From the IMG/VR virus record IMGVR_UViG_3300044911_000036, positions 1 to 23,316 of that record: DNA of 23,316 nucleotides; one strand, given 5' to 3'. The position numbers were made by a program, and so were the translations under genes. Under the pieces are notes generated by a model. The model saw nothing but the letters and a program-made list of their open reading frames with translations, searched no databases and was not told the origin of the DNA. Of the stretch, positions 6,944-14,290 are shown piece after piece (the first letter of the stretch is position 1; every line of letters starts with the position of its first letter). This DNA comes from a virus.

Positions 6944-8237
6944 AACGCGCCCTCTGCTCTGGGGTCATCACATTCCACATGTCTTCTGGCGTAACGCCTG
7001 CCGCCGTTGCTGCGTTGGTCACGTTTTGGTTCGTTATGAATGACTGCGGGATGGCAGTAGTTGCTCCCGGTGCCGGAGTGGTCGCTGCACGCGCACCGAA
7101 CACGTTGACCGGGTCAAGGCCGTAGTTATCAACGATCTGCTGATAACTTGCCTGCACCTGAACCTCTTGCGCCTTGGCCGCATCAAGATATCGCCCTGCA
7201 AGCCGCTGGAAATCAGCTCTTTGTTGAGGCGTAAGGAACTCCCCTTTTTCAATTTTGTTGGGAAGTGCAGATAGCGTTGCGAGCAGACCGCCAGCATTTG
7301 CAGCAGTTGCAAATTCGGTTTCACGCACCACTGATCCAGGGTCCAGCATTTTCATGAACGACGTAACAAGCGCGATGTCGCCAGCGCCGCTTTGATCTGC
7401 CGCCGAAGTCTGGATAACAGAGAAATTACGTTCCGCAGCGGAAAGATCCTCGGTTCGCTTGCCATACTCGCCACGCAGGCGGGCTTCTTCCGCCACCTTT
7501 TGCTGAAGCGTCAAGCCTTCCTCAGATGCTTTTTCGTCAACGCGGATCGCCGCGTCAAGAACGCTCTTCGGGATCAAGCCAGCCTCAACGTCTTGTGCGA
7601 TCTTGCCGAGAGGAGATGCGCCTTCTGCCGTAACATTGCCCTGCCCGGTCTGCTTGATGATCGCGTCCATGACGCCGGCATCAATTGCCCCAGAAGCCGT
7701 CAGAAGCGCCAGCGTGGCCACACCTTGGCCCTGCGGGTCGATCTCCACCAGCTTGCGGTTGGCACGCAGGGCAGCGGCTTCCTGCGCGTCTCCTGCGTTC
7801 TCTGCGGCTGCGATGCGCTCGTCCAGCATGGCCAAGGCCACCTCGGGCTTGCCGCCCAGAAGGCTGGTCGAAAGCTGGATGCCGAATTGCGTGTCAGCCT
7901 CACGGCGCGGGGCTTCCATCGCCTCAAACGCACTCTGGAACTCGCCAAAGGTCGAGGCATTGTTCAGCGCAAACTGGTTCAGCGCATCGGTCGTCAGCGT
8001 GCCACTGATCGCCATGTCACGCAGGCTAGAAAGCTGCGCTTGCATGGCCTCAGCCTGCGCACGCTGGCGCTCTGCCTCGGCACGGCGCATTTCAAACTCA
8101 GAGGCAGCGCGGGCCTCTGCGGCGGCACGCATGTCCATAACTTGGCGCTGCTCGATGTCGGCGCGCCCAAGACCATAACCGCGCATCGCCTCTTCAATGG
8201 GGTTTTTCACGTCAAGCATGTAGTTGATGGGTTCCAT
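6933..8237 (-). CDS. Ejection (DNA-injection) protein, P22 gp20 position
   Basis: The 434-aa product begins with a long charged helix (residues about 35-75, AEARAASEFEMRRAEAERQR) likely to form a coiled coil. A helical body follows. It includes SFMKMLDPGSVVRETEFATA (about residues 290-310), a segment I have seen in internal virion or injection proteins of several podoviruses. Tyr- and Gln-rich helices follow (AKAQEVQVQASYQQI) and the C-terminus ends in MTPEQRARYGG. Its start shares bases with the stop of the preceding ejection gene (TGATG), and its own end overlaps the next, indicating coupled synthesis of the three ejection proteins. The role inferred from P22 is passage of DNA across the cell envelope. 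Confidence 0.75.
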   Translation of the reverse strand: MEPINYMLDVKNPIEEAMRGYGLGRADIEQRQVMDMRAAAEARAASEFEMRRAEAERQRAQAEAMQAQLSSLRDMAISGTLTTDALNQFALNNASTFGEFQSAFEAMEAPRREADTQFGIQLSTSLLGGKPEVALAMLDERIAAAENAGDAQEAAALRANRKLVEIDPQGQGVATLALLTASGAIDAGVMDAIIKQTGQGNVTAEGASPLGKIAQDVEAGLIPKSVLDAAIRVDEKASEEGLTLQQKVAEEARLRGEYGKRTEDLSAAERNFSVIQTSAADQSGAGDIALVTSFMKMLDPGSVVRETEFATAANAGGLLATLSALPNKIEKGEFLTPQQRADFQRLAGRYLDAAKAQEVQVQASYQQIVDNYGLDPVNVFGARAATTPAPGATTAIPQSFITNQNVTNAATAAGVTPEDMWNVMTPEQRARYGG

Positions 8238-8929
8238 CAGAACGCCCCTCCGCCGTAGAACATGCCCTGCCCGAATGTCAGCGGTGCGCTGGCACCTTGC
8301 GGCGTATAGCCTTGATACGCCATGCCGCGACCGATGGCCATGCCAGCGCTGCCGATCAGGTTGCCAAAGGCTTGCCCTTGCGCCAACGCACTGCCGGCAC
8401 GCGCGGCGCCCTGCTGCTGCATGAGGCTAGAGATATTCTGGCCAGTCTGCATGCCAGCAGTGCCGACGCCAGCCGCTGCGTTCTGACCAGCCGATGCAAG
8501 GCCGCCAAGGCGGCTGTATTGCTGCTCGATCAGGCCAGACAGGATCTGCGGGCGAAACTGGGCCAGCGCGCCCTGCACGTTGCCACCACGCAGGCCGCCG
8601 GTGGCAGCGGCGTTCTGCAAGATCGCGGTCTCACCCTGCTGCGCCAGCGCGGCAAACTCCGGACCTTGCTCAATCGCTTGCAGGGCCGCACGTTGGGCAT
8701 CCGCACCAGCCGCACCTGTCAGCGCCATCTGCTGGCCAAAAGCCGTCGTGCCACCCGTGACAAACGGCGCAAGAAGTTCGCGCACCGCGTCAAATTGGCG
8801 GCGCTGTTCCTCAATGCCAGCCTGCGCTGACGCGGTTTGTGCGGCTGCGCCCCTGCGTGCTGCGCTGGACTGCACACCGGCGCTCAGAAGAGAGCTGCCA
8901 AGCAGGGCAAGACCTGTGCTAATGGCCAT
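8237..8929 (-). CDS. Small Ala/Gln/Gly-rich ejection protein, P22 gp7 position
   Basis: The 230-aa protein starts with a hydrophobic segment (MAISTGLALLGSSLLSAGVQ). A helical region rich in Ala, Gln and Gly follows (LRGGNVQGALAQF, QQQGAARAGSALAQGQ), with a glycine-rich tail (TFGQGMFYGGGAF). This composition and its place as the first of three ejection-type genes match P22 gp7 and related small injection proteins. The ATG at 8929 is preferred over a longer in-frame start at 9019, because AAGGA lies nine bases upstream and the longer form would lie within the GNAT gene. It overlaps the end of that gene by 11 bases. Confidence 0.7.
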   Translation of the reverse strand: MAISTGLALLGSSLLSAGVQSSAARRGAAAQTASAQAGIEEQRRQFDAVRELLAPFVTGGTTAFGQQMALTGAAGADAQRAALQAIEQGPEFAALAQQGETAILQNAAATGGLRGGNVQGALAQFRPQILSGLIEQQYSRLGGLASAGQNAAAGVGTAGMQTGQNISSLMQQQGAARAGSALAQGQAFGNLIGSAGMAIGRGMAYQGYTPQGASAPLTFGQGMFYGGGAF

Positions 8930-9479
8930 GACGGATTTCCTTCGTGAATGTGCGCTCAATCGGCATAAATCCGCTGCGGGAATAAACGCGCTCCATCGTC
9001 CCCGCTCGCTCGTTTTCAAGCGCGATCATAAACAACTGGCTTGCGCCGATCTGCTCGGCCCAGCCCTCGATTGCAAACATCATCTGCTTGCCGGCGCTAG
9101 ATCCGCGTTCTGCCGGATCGACCCACCAAAACAATTCCTGCGCGACGGTCACGCTGGGCGCGAAATAAAGCGGGAAGGCCATTGCGCCCGCAATGCCAAC
9201 CACGTCGCCGCCCTTTTCAGCCACCCAAACCTGCGCTGCGTCTGAAGCGTCAACGTGATCCAGAAACGCGCCAAAGCCCGCTTCATCGAAATCAACGCGC
9301 CGGCCCATCGGAGACGCGGCGAAAAACGCCCGCGCCTGCTCAATCACGCCTGCCTTGTCTGATTTTTCAGCTTGGCGAACCAGCACCGGGCAACCCTCTT
9401 TGGATCTTGCCTGCTGGTGGGCCAAAGTCTCAGCGTCCGCATTATCGCAGAAATCGGTTTTTCGGGCAAGGCTCGTCAT
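8919..9479 (-). CDS. GNAT-family N-acetyltransferase
   Basis: After a non-conserved 30-residue leader, the 186-aa protein shows a GNAT layout. It begins with VLVRQAEKSDKAGVIEQA, then AAQVWVAEKGGDVVGIAGAM (the beta-hairpin before motif A). Next comes LFWWVDPAERGSSAGKQMM, which holds an R/G-x-x-A/G-type acetyl-CoA pyrophosphate loop. A C-terminal SGFMPIERTFTKEI strand ends the domain. It would transfer acetyl groups from acetyl-CoA to an amine on an unknown substrate. It lies between the lytic transglycosylase and the ejection genes with ATGA and 11-base overlaps, so it is part of the late operon. That suggests a role in virion assembly or as a co-packaged enzyme. A later internal start is possible because the leader is not part of the fold. 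Confidence 0.85.
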   Translation of the reverse strand: MTSLARKTDFCDNADAETLAHQQARSKEGCPVLVRQAEKSDKAGVIEQARAFFAASPMGRRVDFDEAGFGAFLDHVDASDAAQVWVAEKGGDVVGIAGAMAFPLYFAPSVTVAQELFWWVDPAERGSSAGKQMMFAIEGWAEQIGASQLFMIALENERAGTMERVYSRSGFMPIERTFTKEIRHGH

Positions 9480-10018
9480 TGCAAACGGAACCTTTCCAGG
9501 ATGGCATATGGATTATACAGGGAAAGCGGATCGACTGGTTCCCCGTAAAGATCCGCCACACGGTTCGACGGCTGGTATCCACGCGCGAAATCGCTTTCCT
9601 CGGCGCCACCCGGCATCGGGCGAAAACGGGATTGCGTGGGCGTTGTGCCTTGGCCACCGTACCCGCCCATGATCTTGGCGACATAGTTCTGCGTTTCTTC
9701 AAACGGGGGGATGCCGCCGTATTTGCGCACGTTGCCGGGGCCAGCATTGTAAGCGGCCAGAGCCAAGTTGGTGTCCCCGAACTCGTCAAGCTGCTGGCGA
9801 AGATACCGCGCACCGCCCCGCAAATTTTCTTCGTCATCATACGGATCAACGCCAAGATCGGCAGCCGTTCCGGGCATCAACTGGGCAAAGCCAATCGCGC
9901 CGGCAGAGGATCTGGCATCTTGGTTGAAGCTGCTTTCAGCCTCGACCAATCGCGTAAACAGATCGGGGTCAACGCCCTCTTCGATGGCGATCATGCGGGC
10001 CATTTCGCGGTAATCCAT
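9476..10018 (-). CDS. SLT-type lytic transglycosylase (virion peptidoglycan hydrolase)
   Basis: This 180-aa protein carries the transglycosylase SLT signature. LVEAESSFN holds the predicted catalytic Glu28, GAIGFAQLMPGTA spans about residues 40-52, and ALAAYNAGPGNV covers about 86-97. These enzymes cut the MurNAc-GlcNAc bond of peptidoglycan, forming 1,6-anhydroMurNAc. No signal peptide is seen, so it should be delivered from the virion to open the cell wall during DNA entry rather than at lysis. The ATG at 10018 shares one base with the upstream stop (TGATG); a longer in-frame start at 10045 would lie inside the previous gene. The C-terminal 60 residues are a non-catalytic tail rich in Pro, Gly and Tyr. 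P22 has no separate gene of this kind in its gp14 region. Confidence 0.93.
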   Translation of the reverse strand: MDYREMARMIAIEEGVDPDLFTRLVEAESSFNQDARSSAGAIGFAQLMPGTAADLGVDPYDDEENLRGGARYLRQQLDEFGDTNLALAAYNAGPGNVRKYGGIPPFEETQNYVAKIMGGYGGQGTTPTQSRFRPMPGGAEESDFARGYQPSNRVADLYGEPVDPLSLYNPYAILERFRLQ

Positions 10019-10389
10019 CAATCGTCTCCTTCGTGCGCCTGGCATGCGCGCAAGGCGGAACAGACGAAATCAAACTTCTTGCAATAGCCGCGACCGCCGC
10101 CCGAGGCGTCATAGTCCGTCACCGGGATGCTTTCCATCATGGCCTGCATCATCGGGTCAACGCAGAAGTATTCGCAGTTCAGGCACATGCGACGGCGGGC
10201 TTCCTTCTCGTTCATGTCCCAGGCTTTGGCCAGCCCAGCCCAGAACGGCTTGTTCGCCTTCGGATCGAGCGACGGGTTGGCCGGGCCAAACTGCCAGCTA
10301 TCAATCGCCACCTGCTTGTTCTTCTTGTTTTCGGCTGCGCTGGAGATCTTCATCTTCGGCAGACCAAACTCAATCATCATGTCGTCCAT
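10018..10389 (-). CDS. Six-cysteine protein, putative metal- or cluster-binding
   Basis: The 123-aa protein has six cysteines, all in the C-terminal half. Three are spaced C-x2-C-x3-C (residues about 69, 72, 76, in MCLNCEYFC) and three lie at about 103, 110 and 116 (GYCKKFDFVCSALRAC). The N-terminal half is polar and basic (ENKKNKQVAI) with an aromatic centre (NKPFWAGLAKAW). Such spacing suggests a zinc or iron-sulfur site, or disulfides in the mature virion. I cannot match it to a named family. It is coupled by a TGATG overlap to the transglycosylase gene and by TAATG to the upstream beta-type gene. Confidence 0.75.
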   Translation of the reverse strand: MDDMMIEFGLPKMKISSAAENKKNKQVAIDSWQFGPANPSLDPKANKPFWAGLAKAWDMNEKEARRRMCLNCEYFCVDPMMQAMMESIPVTDYDASGGGRGYCKKFDFVCSALRACQAHEGDD

Positions 10390-10724
10390 TACGAAACCTC
10401 CCGGCCTGAGCAGCGAATTGTGAGCGACGTGGCAGCACCGGCCAACGTCGAGATAAACCCGCCAGCTTCCAGCACATGGCCGACCAACTCAGGGCAGGTG
10501 TAGGTTTCATCAGGCGCGATAGTGCGAGCGTCGATGATGAGGTTGGATGCCCCGGCAGATCCGCCCGATGTCACAAGGTTGACCGAGATAGCCACGTTGC
10601 CGGCGCTGGTGTTCGTCACCGTGAACTTGTCGATGATCGCCCGCACAGCCGTCGCGGTGTACTGTGTGGTCTGCGCGTTCTCTGCCTGCTTAGGCGGAAT
10701 CAGAACCTTTGGTGTGACTGCCAT
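10389..10724 (-). CDS. Small beta-sandwich structural protein, paralogue of its neighbour
   Basis: The 111-aa protein aligns by eye with the next upstream gene. KFTVTNTSAGNVAISVNLV here corresponds to NLDIVNTSAGALTYRVFLV there, then SGGSAGASN to SAGTAGTSN, and both end in beta segments rich in Thr, Ala and Gly. The shared core suggests a duplicated beta-sandwich fold used for decoration, neck or tail structures. AGGAGGCCAGCATG supplies a strong ribosome site. The last residues (SLTIRCSGREV) precede a TAATG overlap with the cysteine-rich gene. The exact virion location is not inferable. Confidence 0.75.
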   Translation of the reverse strand: MAVTPKVLIPPKQAENAQTTQYTATAVRAIIDKFTVTNTSAGNVAISVNLVTSGGSAGASNLIIDARTIAPDETYTCPELVGHVLEAGGFISTLAGAATSLTIRCSGREVS

Positions 10725-10736
10725 GCTGGCCTCCTA

Positions 10737-11072
10737 TTAAACAGCTTCTGCGCCGCTGGCGGTGATCGTGATGCCCGCGCCGGATGCTTGGATTTGGATC
10801 GTGTCACCAGCGTTGAGGATTTGCGTGCCGGTCCACTGGATGTTTTCTTTTGTGTCGATGGAAAAGTCGTAGAACAGCGCATTGCTTGTTCCGGCTGTTC
10901 CCGCTGATGGCACCAAGAACACCCGATAGGTCAGAGCGCCAGCCGATGTGTTTACGATGTCAAGGTTTTTCACAAAGCCGCGCGTGCTGGCCGGAACAGT
11001 GTAAAGCGTCGTCACTCCAGTGGTGATCGCGGCTTGGCCCAGCTTTGTCGGCGTGATGTCGTTAAAAGCCAT
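10737..11072 (-). CDS. Small beta-sandwich structural protein, tandem paralogue
   Basis: The 111-aa product has the same length as the next downstream protein and shares the VNTSAG core. It is followed by FLVPSAGTAGTSNALF and IQWTGTQILNAGDTIQIQAS, typical of an all-beta fold. It starts immediately after the stop of the preceding gene (TAA then ATG, no gap), with GGAGG eight bases upstream. Its place after the gp10-like hub and before the transglycosylase suggests a virion role, such as neck or tail decoration. Functional divergence between the two copies cannot be judged. Confidence 0.75.
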   Translation of the reverse strand: MAFNDITPTKLGQAAITTGVTTLYTVPASTRGFVKNLDIVNTSAGALTYRVFLVPSAGTAGTSNALFYDFSIDTKENIQWTGTQILNAGDTIQIQASGAGITITASGAEAV

Positions 11073-11480
11073 TTAGTAAGCCTCCAGCCAAAGCAGGACA
11101 TTTGTGTATCTCACTGGGTTTTGCCCGCTTTCCCAGCGATTTCTTGCGGCAGCATATTGCAAAATATCCTCATTGTCTGGCGCATACGCAACCACGTCCA
11201 GCAACCGATCCAGTCGCGGGTCTTGCTGTGCCGCCGCCACCGCCAGAAGATCAGCCATTTGCCGGGCATCGGTCGCCTCAGACAGCGCCGCCTCGGCCTT
11301 GTTGTCAGCCGCACCTAGCGCCAGCGTGTTGTCCACGATCAACTGCGTCAGAGTTGCGATGTCGGCAGGCGTCAACTGCCCAGCCACCTTGAACAGCCGC
11401 TCGATCGCGCGGATGGCGTCAGGGTCATTCCCGACGAATGCGGCGATCTGGTTTCGATTGAGAGGGGTTGGGTCAGCCAT
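11073..11480 (-). CDS. Helical protein just after the gp10-like hub
   Basis: The 135-aa protein starts MADPTPLNRNQIAAFVGNDP and is almost wholly helical. RAIERLFKVAGQLTPADI is followed by a heptad-like central segment (NKAEAALSEATDARQMADLL) and a Trp/Tyr-rich C-terminus (NVLLWLEAY). The LNRNQIAAF...IRAIE opening recurs, to my recollection, in small proteins of other podovirus structural modules. ATG 11480 shares a base with the gp10-like stop; a longer form starting at 11567 would lie inside that gene. In P22 the gene after 10 is 26 (tail needle), so this product is a positional candidate for a needle or plug analogue. It is shorter and not obviously a long trimeric coiled coil. Confidence 0.7.
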   Translation of the reverse strand: MADPTPLNRNQIAAFVGNDPDAIRAIERLFKVAGQLTPADIATLTQLIVDNTLALGAADNKAEAALSEATDARQMADLLAVAAAQQDPRLDRLLDVVAYAPDNEDILQYAAARNRWESGQNPVRYTNVLLWLEAY

Positions 11481-12880
11481 CAGAACGCCAGCGGTTCGAG
11501 CCGCGCCTCCAGCCGTGCCATCGCGAGTTGCGCCTCGCTGGTGCCGCGGAACTTCTGCAAGCGCCAATTGCGCATATGGCCCTGCTGAAGCCAGACCACC
11601 CGTTTATTATACTCGCCCAGCTTGCCCACGCGCGCAGGCTTCTCGACGCTGTAGGTCAGGCCATCGACCGAATAGGATGTCCACACGGTCGGATCGGCAC
11701 CGGACTGCACACGGCCCGTCAGCGATACCAACTCCATGTCATGGAAGATCGCCCCACGGCTTTCGTTGTAAACGATGGTCGTGCCAAACTCCCAGCCGAT
11801 TGTCTCGCCCCAGTGGCTGGCGATGCTCTTGTCCAGATAGCCCACGTCGGTGTCGTTGGGCTTGCCGACGTTCCACCGATCATAGGCCCAAATCGCGTCA
11901 CTGACAGCCCACTGTCCAAGGCCCGTCAGAGACGTGCGCAGGAAGAACCAGACAGGCTGCCCGACAGCCTGCGATCCAGCGGCATCAAAGACGATGGTCT
12001 GATCGGGCAGGTGAATGTCAAGGAACTGATGGCCGCCCTCGGTGCGCTCCTGCATGAACGAGGTGGAAAGCTGGGCTTCGGTGTAACCCGCAAGGATTTC
12101 CTCAATCTCGCGCGTGGCGATCTTCTGCGCTGTGCCGTTGGCCCCGATGTAGATTGAGATGTTCTCGTTGGTGCCGCTGCCCATGAAGGCAATATTTTCG
12201 CCAAAGACGCAGCAGGTGTGCGTGCCAAGCGTCCCCTTCTGGATCTGCGCGCCAGTGATGCGCTGGAACGGAAAGCCCGCCGTGCCGGTGTTGTCGAACA
12301 CCTCGATGGTGTGGCGGTTCAGCGCGTAGATTTCGTTGCGCAGTTTCAGCAGAGCCTTCACCGGGTCAGGATCGGCTTCCGAAGATCCATACTTCAGGGG
12401 ATCGACGGCGAATGGGTTGTTCAGTTCTGTGATGACGAGAAACTCGCCGTCGGTCGTCATGAAGTAACCATCGACCCAGACAACAGTCAGAGCCGTGCCG
12501 AGATCTGGGTCAGTGACCTGCGTCAGCGTCGTGCCGTCATAGAGATACAGGCGCCCGCCCGATGCCACGGCCAGATAGTCGAAGCTGTAGGTGAACGTCA
12601 CGCGGCCACCGCTGCCCACGTCCCCGATCACCGTGACGGTGCCGTTCTGCGCAACAGTCACCAGCTTTGTCCCCATCACGCGGTACAGCACGCCGTTCCA
12701 ATTCAGGCCGCCACGGTTTGAGCCAGGCCCGTCACCAGTCTTTACAATGCCATCAGCGGGACGGAGATAGCCCTCCGAGATGCCCGTGGCTCTCGGCACA
12801 GGCACAAGGTTGACAGGATAGCTCGTCCGAAAATCGGGCGAGCCATCCGTGTAAATCCCGTTGATGATGCCGATCTGCAT
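11480..12880 (-). CDS. P22 gp10-like tail hub / packaged-DNA stabilization protein
   Basis: The 466-aa product is close to the 472 aa of P22 gp10 and shows the family's features. The N-terminus is YTDGSPDFRTSYPVNLVPVP, followed by repeated short beta blades (NGVLYRVMGTKLVTVAQNG, RLYLYDGTTLTQVTD, VVWVDGYFMTTDGEFLVI). The middle contains VFGENIAFMGSGTNENISIY and the end GHMRNWRLQKFRGTSEAQLA. In P22, gp10 sits below gp4, forms the tail hub to which tailspikes attach, and helps retain packaged DNA. Position after the gp4-like gene is conserved, except for two inserted structural genes. Start: AAGGGGCAGCAATG. Confidence 0.9.
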   Translation of the reverse strand: MQIGIINGIYTDGSPDFRTSYPVNLVPVPRATGISEGYLRPADGIVKTGDGPGSNRGGLNWNGVLYRVMGTKLVTVAQNGTVTVIGDVGSGGRVTFTYSFDYLAVASGGRLYLYDGTTLTQVTDPDLGTALTVVWVDGYFMTTDGEFLVITELNNPFAVDPLKYGSSEADPDPVKALLKLRNEIYALNRHTIEVFDNTGTAGFPFQRITGAQIQKGTLGTHTCCVFGENIAFMGSGTNENISIYIGANGTAQKIATREIEEILAGYTEAQLSTSFMQERTEGGHQFLDIHLPDQTIVFDAAGSQAVGQPVWFFLRTSLTGLGQWAVSDAIWAYDRWNVGKPNDTDVGYLDKSIASHWGETIGWEFGTTIVYNESRGAIFHDMELVSLTGRVQSGADPTVWTSYSVDGLTYSVEKPARVGKLGEYNKRVVWLQQGHMRNWRLQKFRGTSEAQLAMARLEARLEPLAF

Positions 12881-12889
12881 TGCTGCCCC

Positions 12890-13822
12890 TTAAAATTGGA
12901 TGGACAGTTGGAAAGTTTCCAAGCGCACGACGTTGTTGGCCGTGGCGGGCTGCGCGGTAATTGCAAAGACTTGATTAGCAGTAGCATCCACCGACAGGGA
13001 TACAACCGCACCCGTTGAAAGACCGTGGCCAGTCACGCCCGCTGCGCTGCCTACTATCTGCGAAGCCCCGCGATTGTAGAGGATTTTTTGCACATCGACG
13101 CTGGCGTTGCTTGTAGCGGCAACAGTCAGCAACGCGCTACCGCCGAAACTCATTCCTAGATTTTTTGCCACGGCGCTGTTGGTCATGCCAAACAGGGCTT
13201 CAATAAACATGACGCCGCCGACGCCCATTGACGAACCCGGCACGGTGACAGAAGCCAGCGTGACGACAGTGTTCGCCACGGCTACGGTCGGCGTGCCAAG
13301 CCCAGCCACGAACGGCAGGTTGATGGTGATCTTGAGGCCTGTGGTGTCCGTATCCAGAGCCGTGACGGCATAGAACCCGTTGACGCCCGTGCCGGTCGCC
13401 CAAGTCACATAGACGCTTGCGCCAACCGCAACAGCGGCGGTCAGGCCATGCGCGCCCGCGCTAACAAGGCGAACAAGGCCGGCGTTGGTCTCATAGGTCA
13501 GCGTGATGAATGTAGCTGCTGGCTGCACCAGGGTGACAGGTGCCAGAGAGCCAAGCACCAGGGCTGGGAAGCTGCGCAGCTTGGGCTGCACTGCGACATC
13601 GTATTCCACCGTCGCGCCGCGATTGTAGATCGTGGCAACGCGGTCGTTAGCGTAGGGGCCGAAGGTCTGCGCGCGGTTGAGCAGCTCGACCACGCCGGTC
13701 GGGGTTTGCACGCCGATTTGAACCAGCGTCGGCTGGTCGCCAATGCTGCCCACGCTCAAGGACGATCCGCGCGGGATCAGGATTTCTTTTTCAGTGCTTA
13801 CTGCGGATGCGTAGAGGAACAT
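12890..13822 (-). CDS. Beta-rich decoration or fibre-like structural protein
   Basis: The 310-aa protein is dominated by Val/Thr/Ala beta segments and carries two copies of a HGL-type element (GAHGLTAAVAVG and TGHGLSTGAVV), seen in phage fibre and neck proteins. The central region (GSSMGVGGVMFIEALFGM) is hydrophobic. The start is ambiguous. ATGs at 13828 and 13822 both follow AAGGA, and the second has the better eight-base spacing, so I chose it; an even longer frame from 13858 would overlap the preceding gene. Lying between gp4-like and gp10-like genes, it probably belongs to the head-tail connector periphery or capsid surface. No named family is recognised. Confidence 0.7.
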   Translation of the reverse strand: MFLYASAVSTEKEILIPRGSSLSVGSIGDQPTLVQIGVQTPTGVVELLNRAQTFGPYANDRVATIYNRGATVEYDVAVQPKLRSFPALVLGSLAPVTLVQPAATFITLTYETNAGLVRLVSAGAHGLTAAVAVGASVYVTWATGTGVNGFYAVTALDTDTTGLKITINLPFVAGLGTPTVAVANTVVTLASVTVPGSSMGVGGVMFIEALFGMTNSAVAKNLGMSFGGSALLTVAATSNASVDVQKILYNRGASQIVGSAAGVTGHGLSTGAVVSLSVDATANQVFAITAQPATANNVVRLETFQLSIQF

Positions 13823-13839
13823 GGTCATCGTCCTTGTGT

Positions 13840-14286
13840 TTAGGATACCCGATACCATGCCGACGTAGCAGCATCATATCGCATGGTGAAGAAGGCGTTG
13901 GCAGCGGCCAAGGTGGTCGGCGCGCCGGTGACTGTCTTGCCTGCGCCCGAGACGGTCAGCGAGGAAACGATCTGCGTGCAGTTGACGCTCACCTCTTGCT
14001 TGTCGGTCGGCGCCGAGGGCAGCACGATGGTGCCAGCCGCGAAGGTGGCCGTCGGCGTCAGCAACAGCCAAGTGTCGCCGACAGCTACAGTCACAGAAAA
14101 CCCCGTAGCGCTGGGTGCCGCGTATTGCGTCGTCAGCGAACCCGGCAGCGCCAGGTTGTCCTGCATGAAGGTCAGCAGCAGGTTGATCGAGGCCTTGCGC
14201 GTGTCGCCGTTATTCGTAGCCCAGACGGCGAGCAGATCGCCAAGCTGGATCGTGTCAAGCGAAGAAAGCTGATTGATGTTGGTCAT
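13840..14286 (-). CDS. Head-fibre-like structural protein
   Basis: The 148-aa product begins MTNINQLSSLDTIQLGDLLA and continues with VWATNNGDTRKASINLLLTF. I recognise this N-terminal pattern from small proteins next to connector genes in podovirus genomes. The rest is beta-rich (AVGDTWLLLTPTATFAAGT, VNCTQIVSSLTVSGAG) and ends in a Tyr/Trp segment (YDAATSAWYRV). GGAA lies eight bases before the ATG, and four bases separate it from the gp4-like stop. It is probably a fibre or decoration protein with an N-terminal virion anchor. Its exact position on the particle is unknown. Confidence 0.7.
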   Translation of the reverse strand: MTNINQLSSLDTIQLGDLLAVWATNNGDTRKASINLLLTFMQDNLALPGSLTTQYAAPSATGFSVTVAVGDTWLLLTPTATFAAGTIVLPSAPTDKQEVSVNCTQIVSSLTVSGAGKTVTGAPTTLAAANAFFTMRYDAATSAWYRVS

Positions 14287-14290
14287 CGCG

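Noticed and set aside
8930-9019. Longer start for the gp7-like protein
   Set aside because: The added 30 residues lie within the GNAT coding frame and look random. AAGGA precedes the ATG at 8929.
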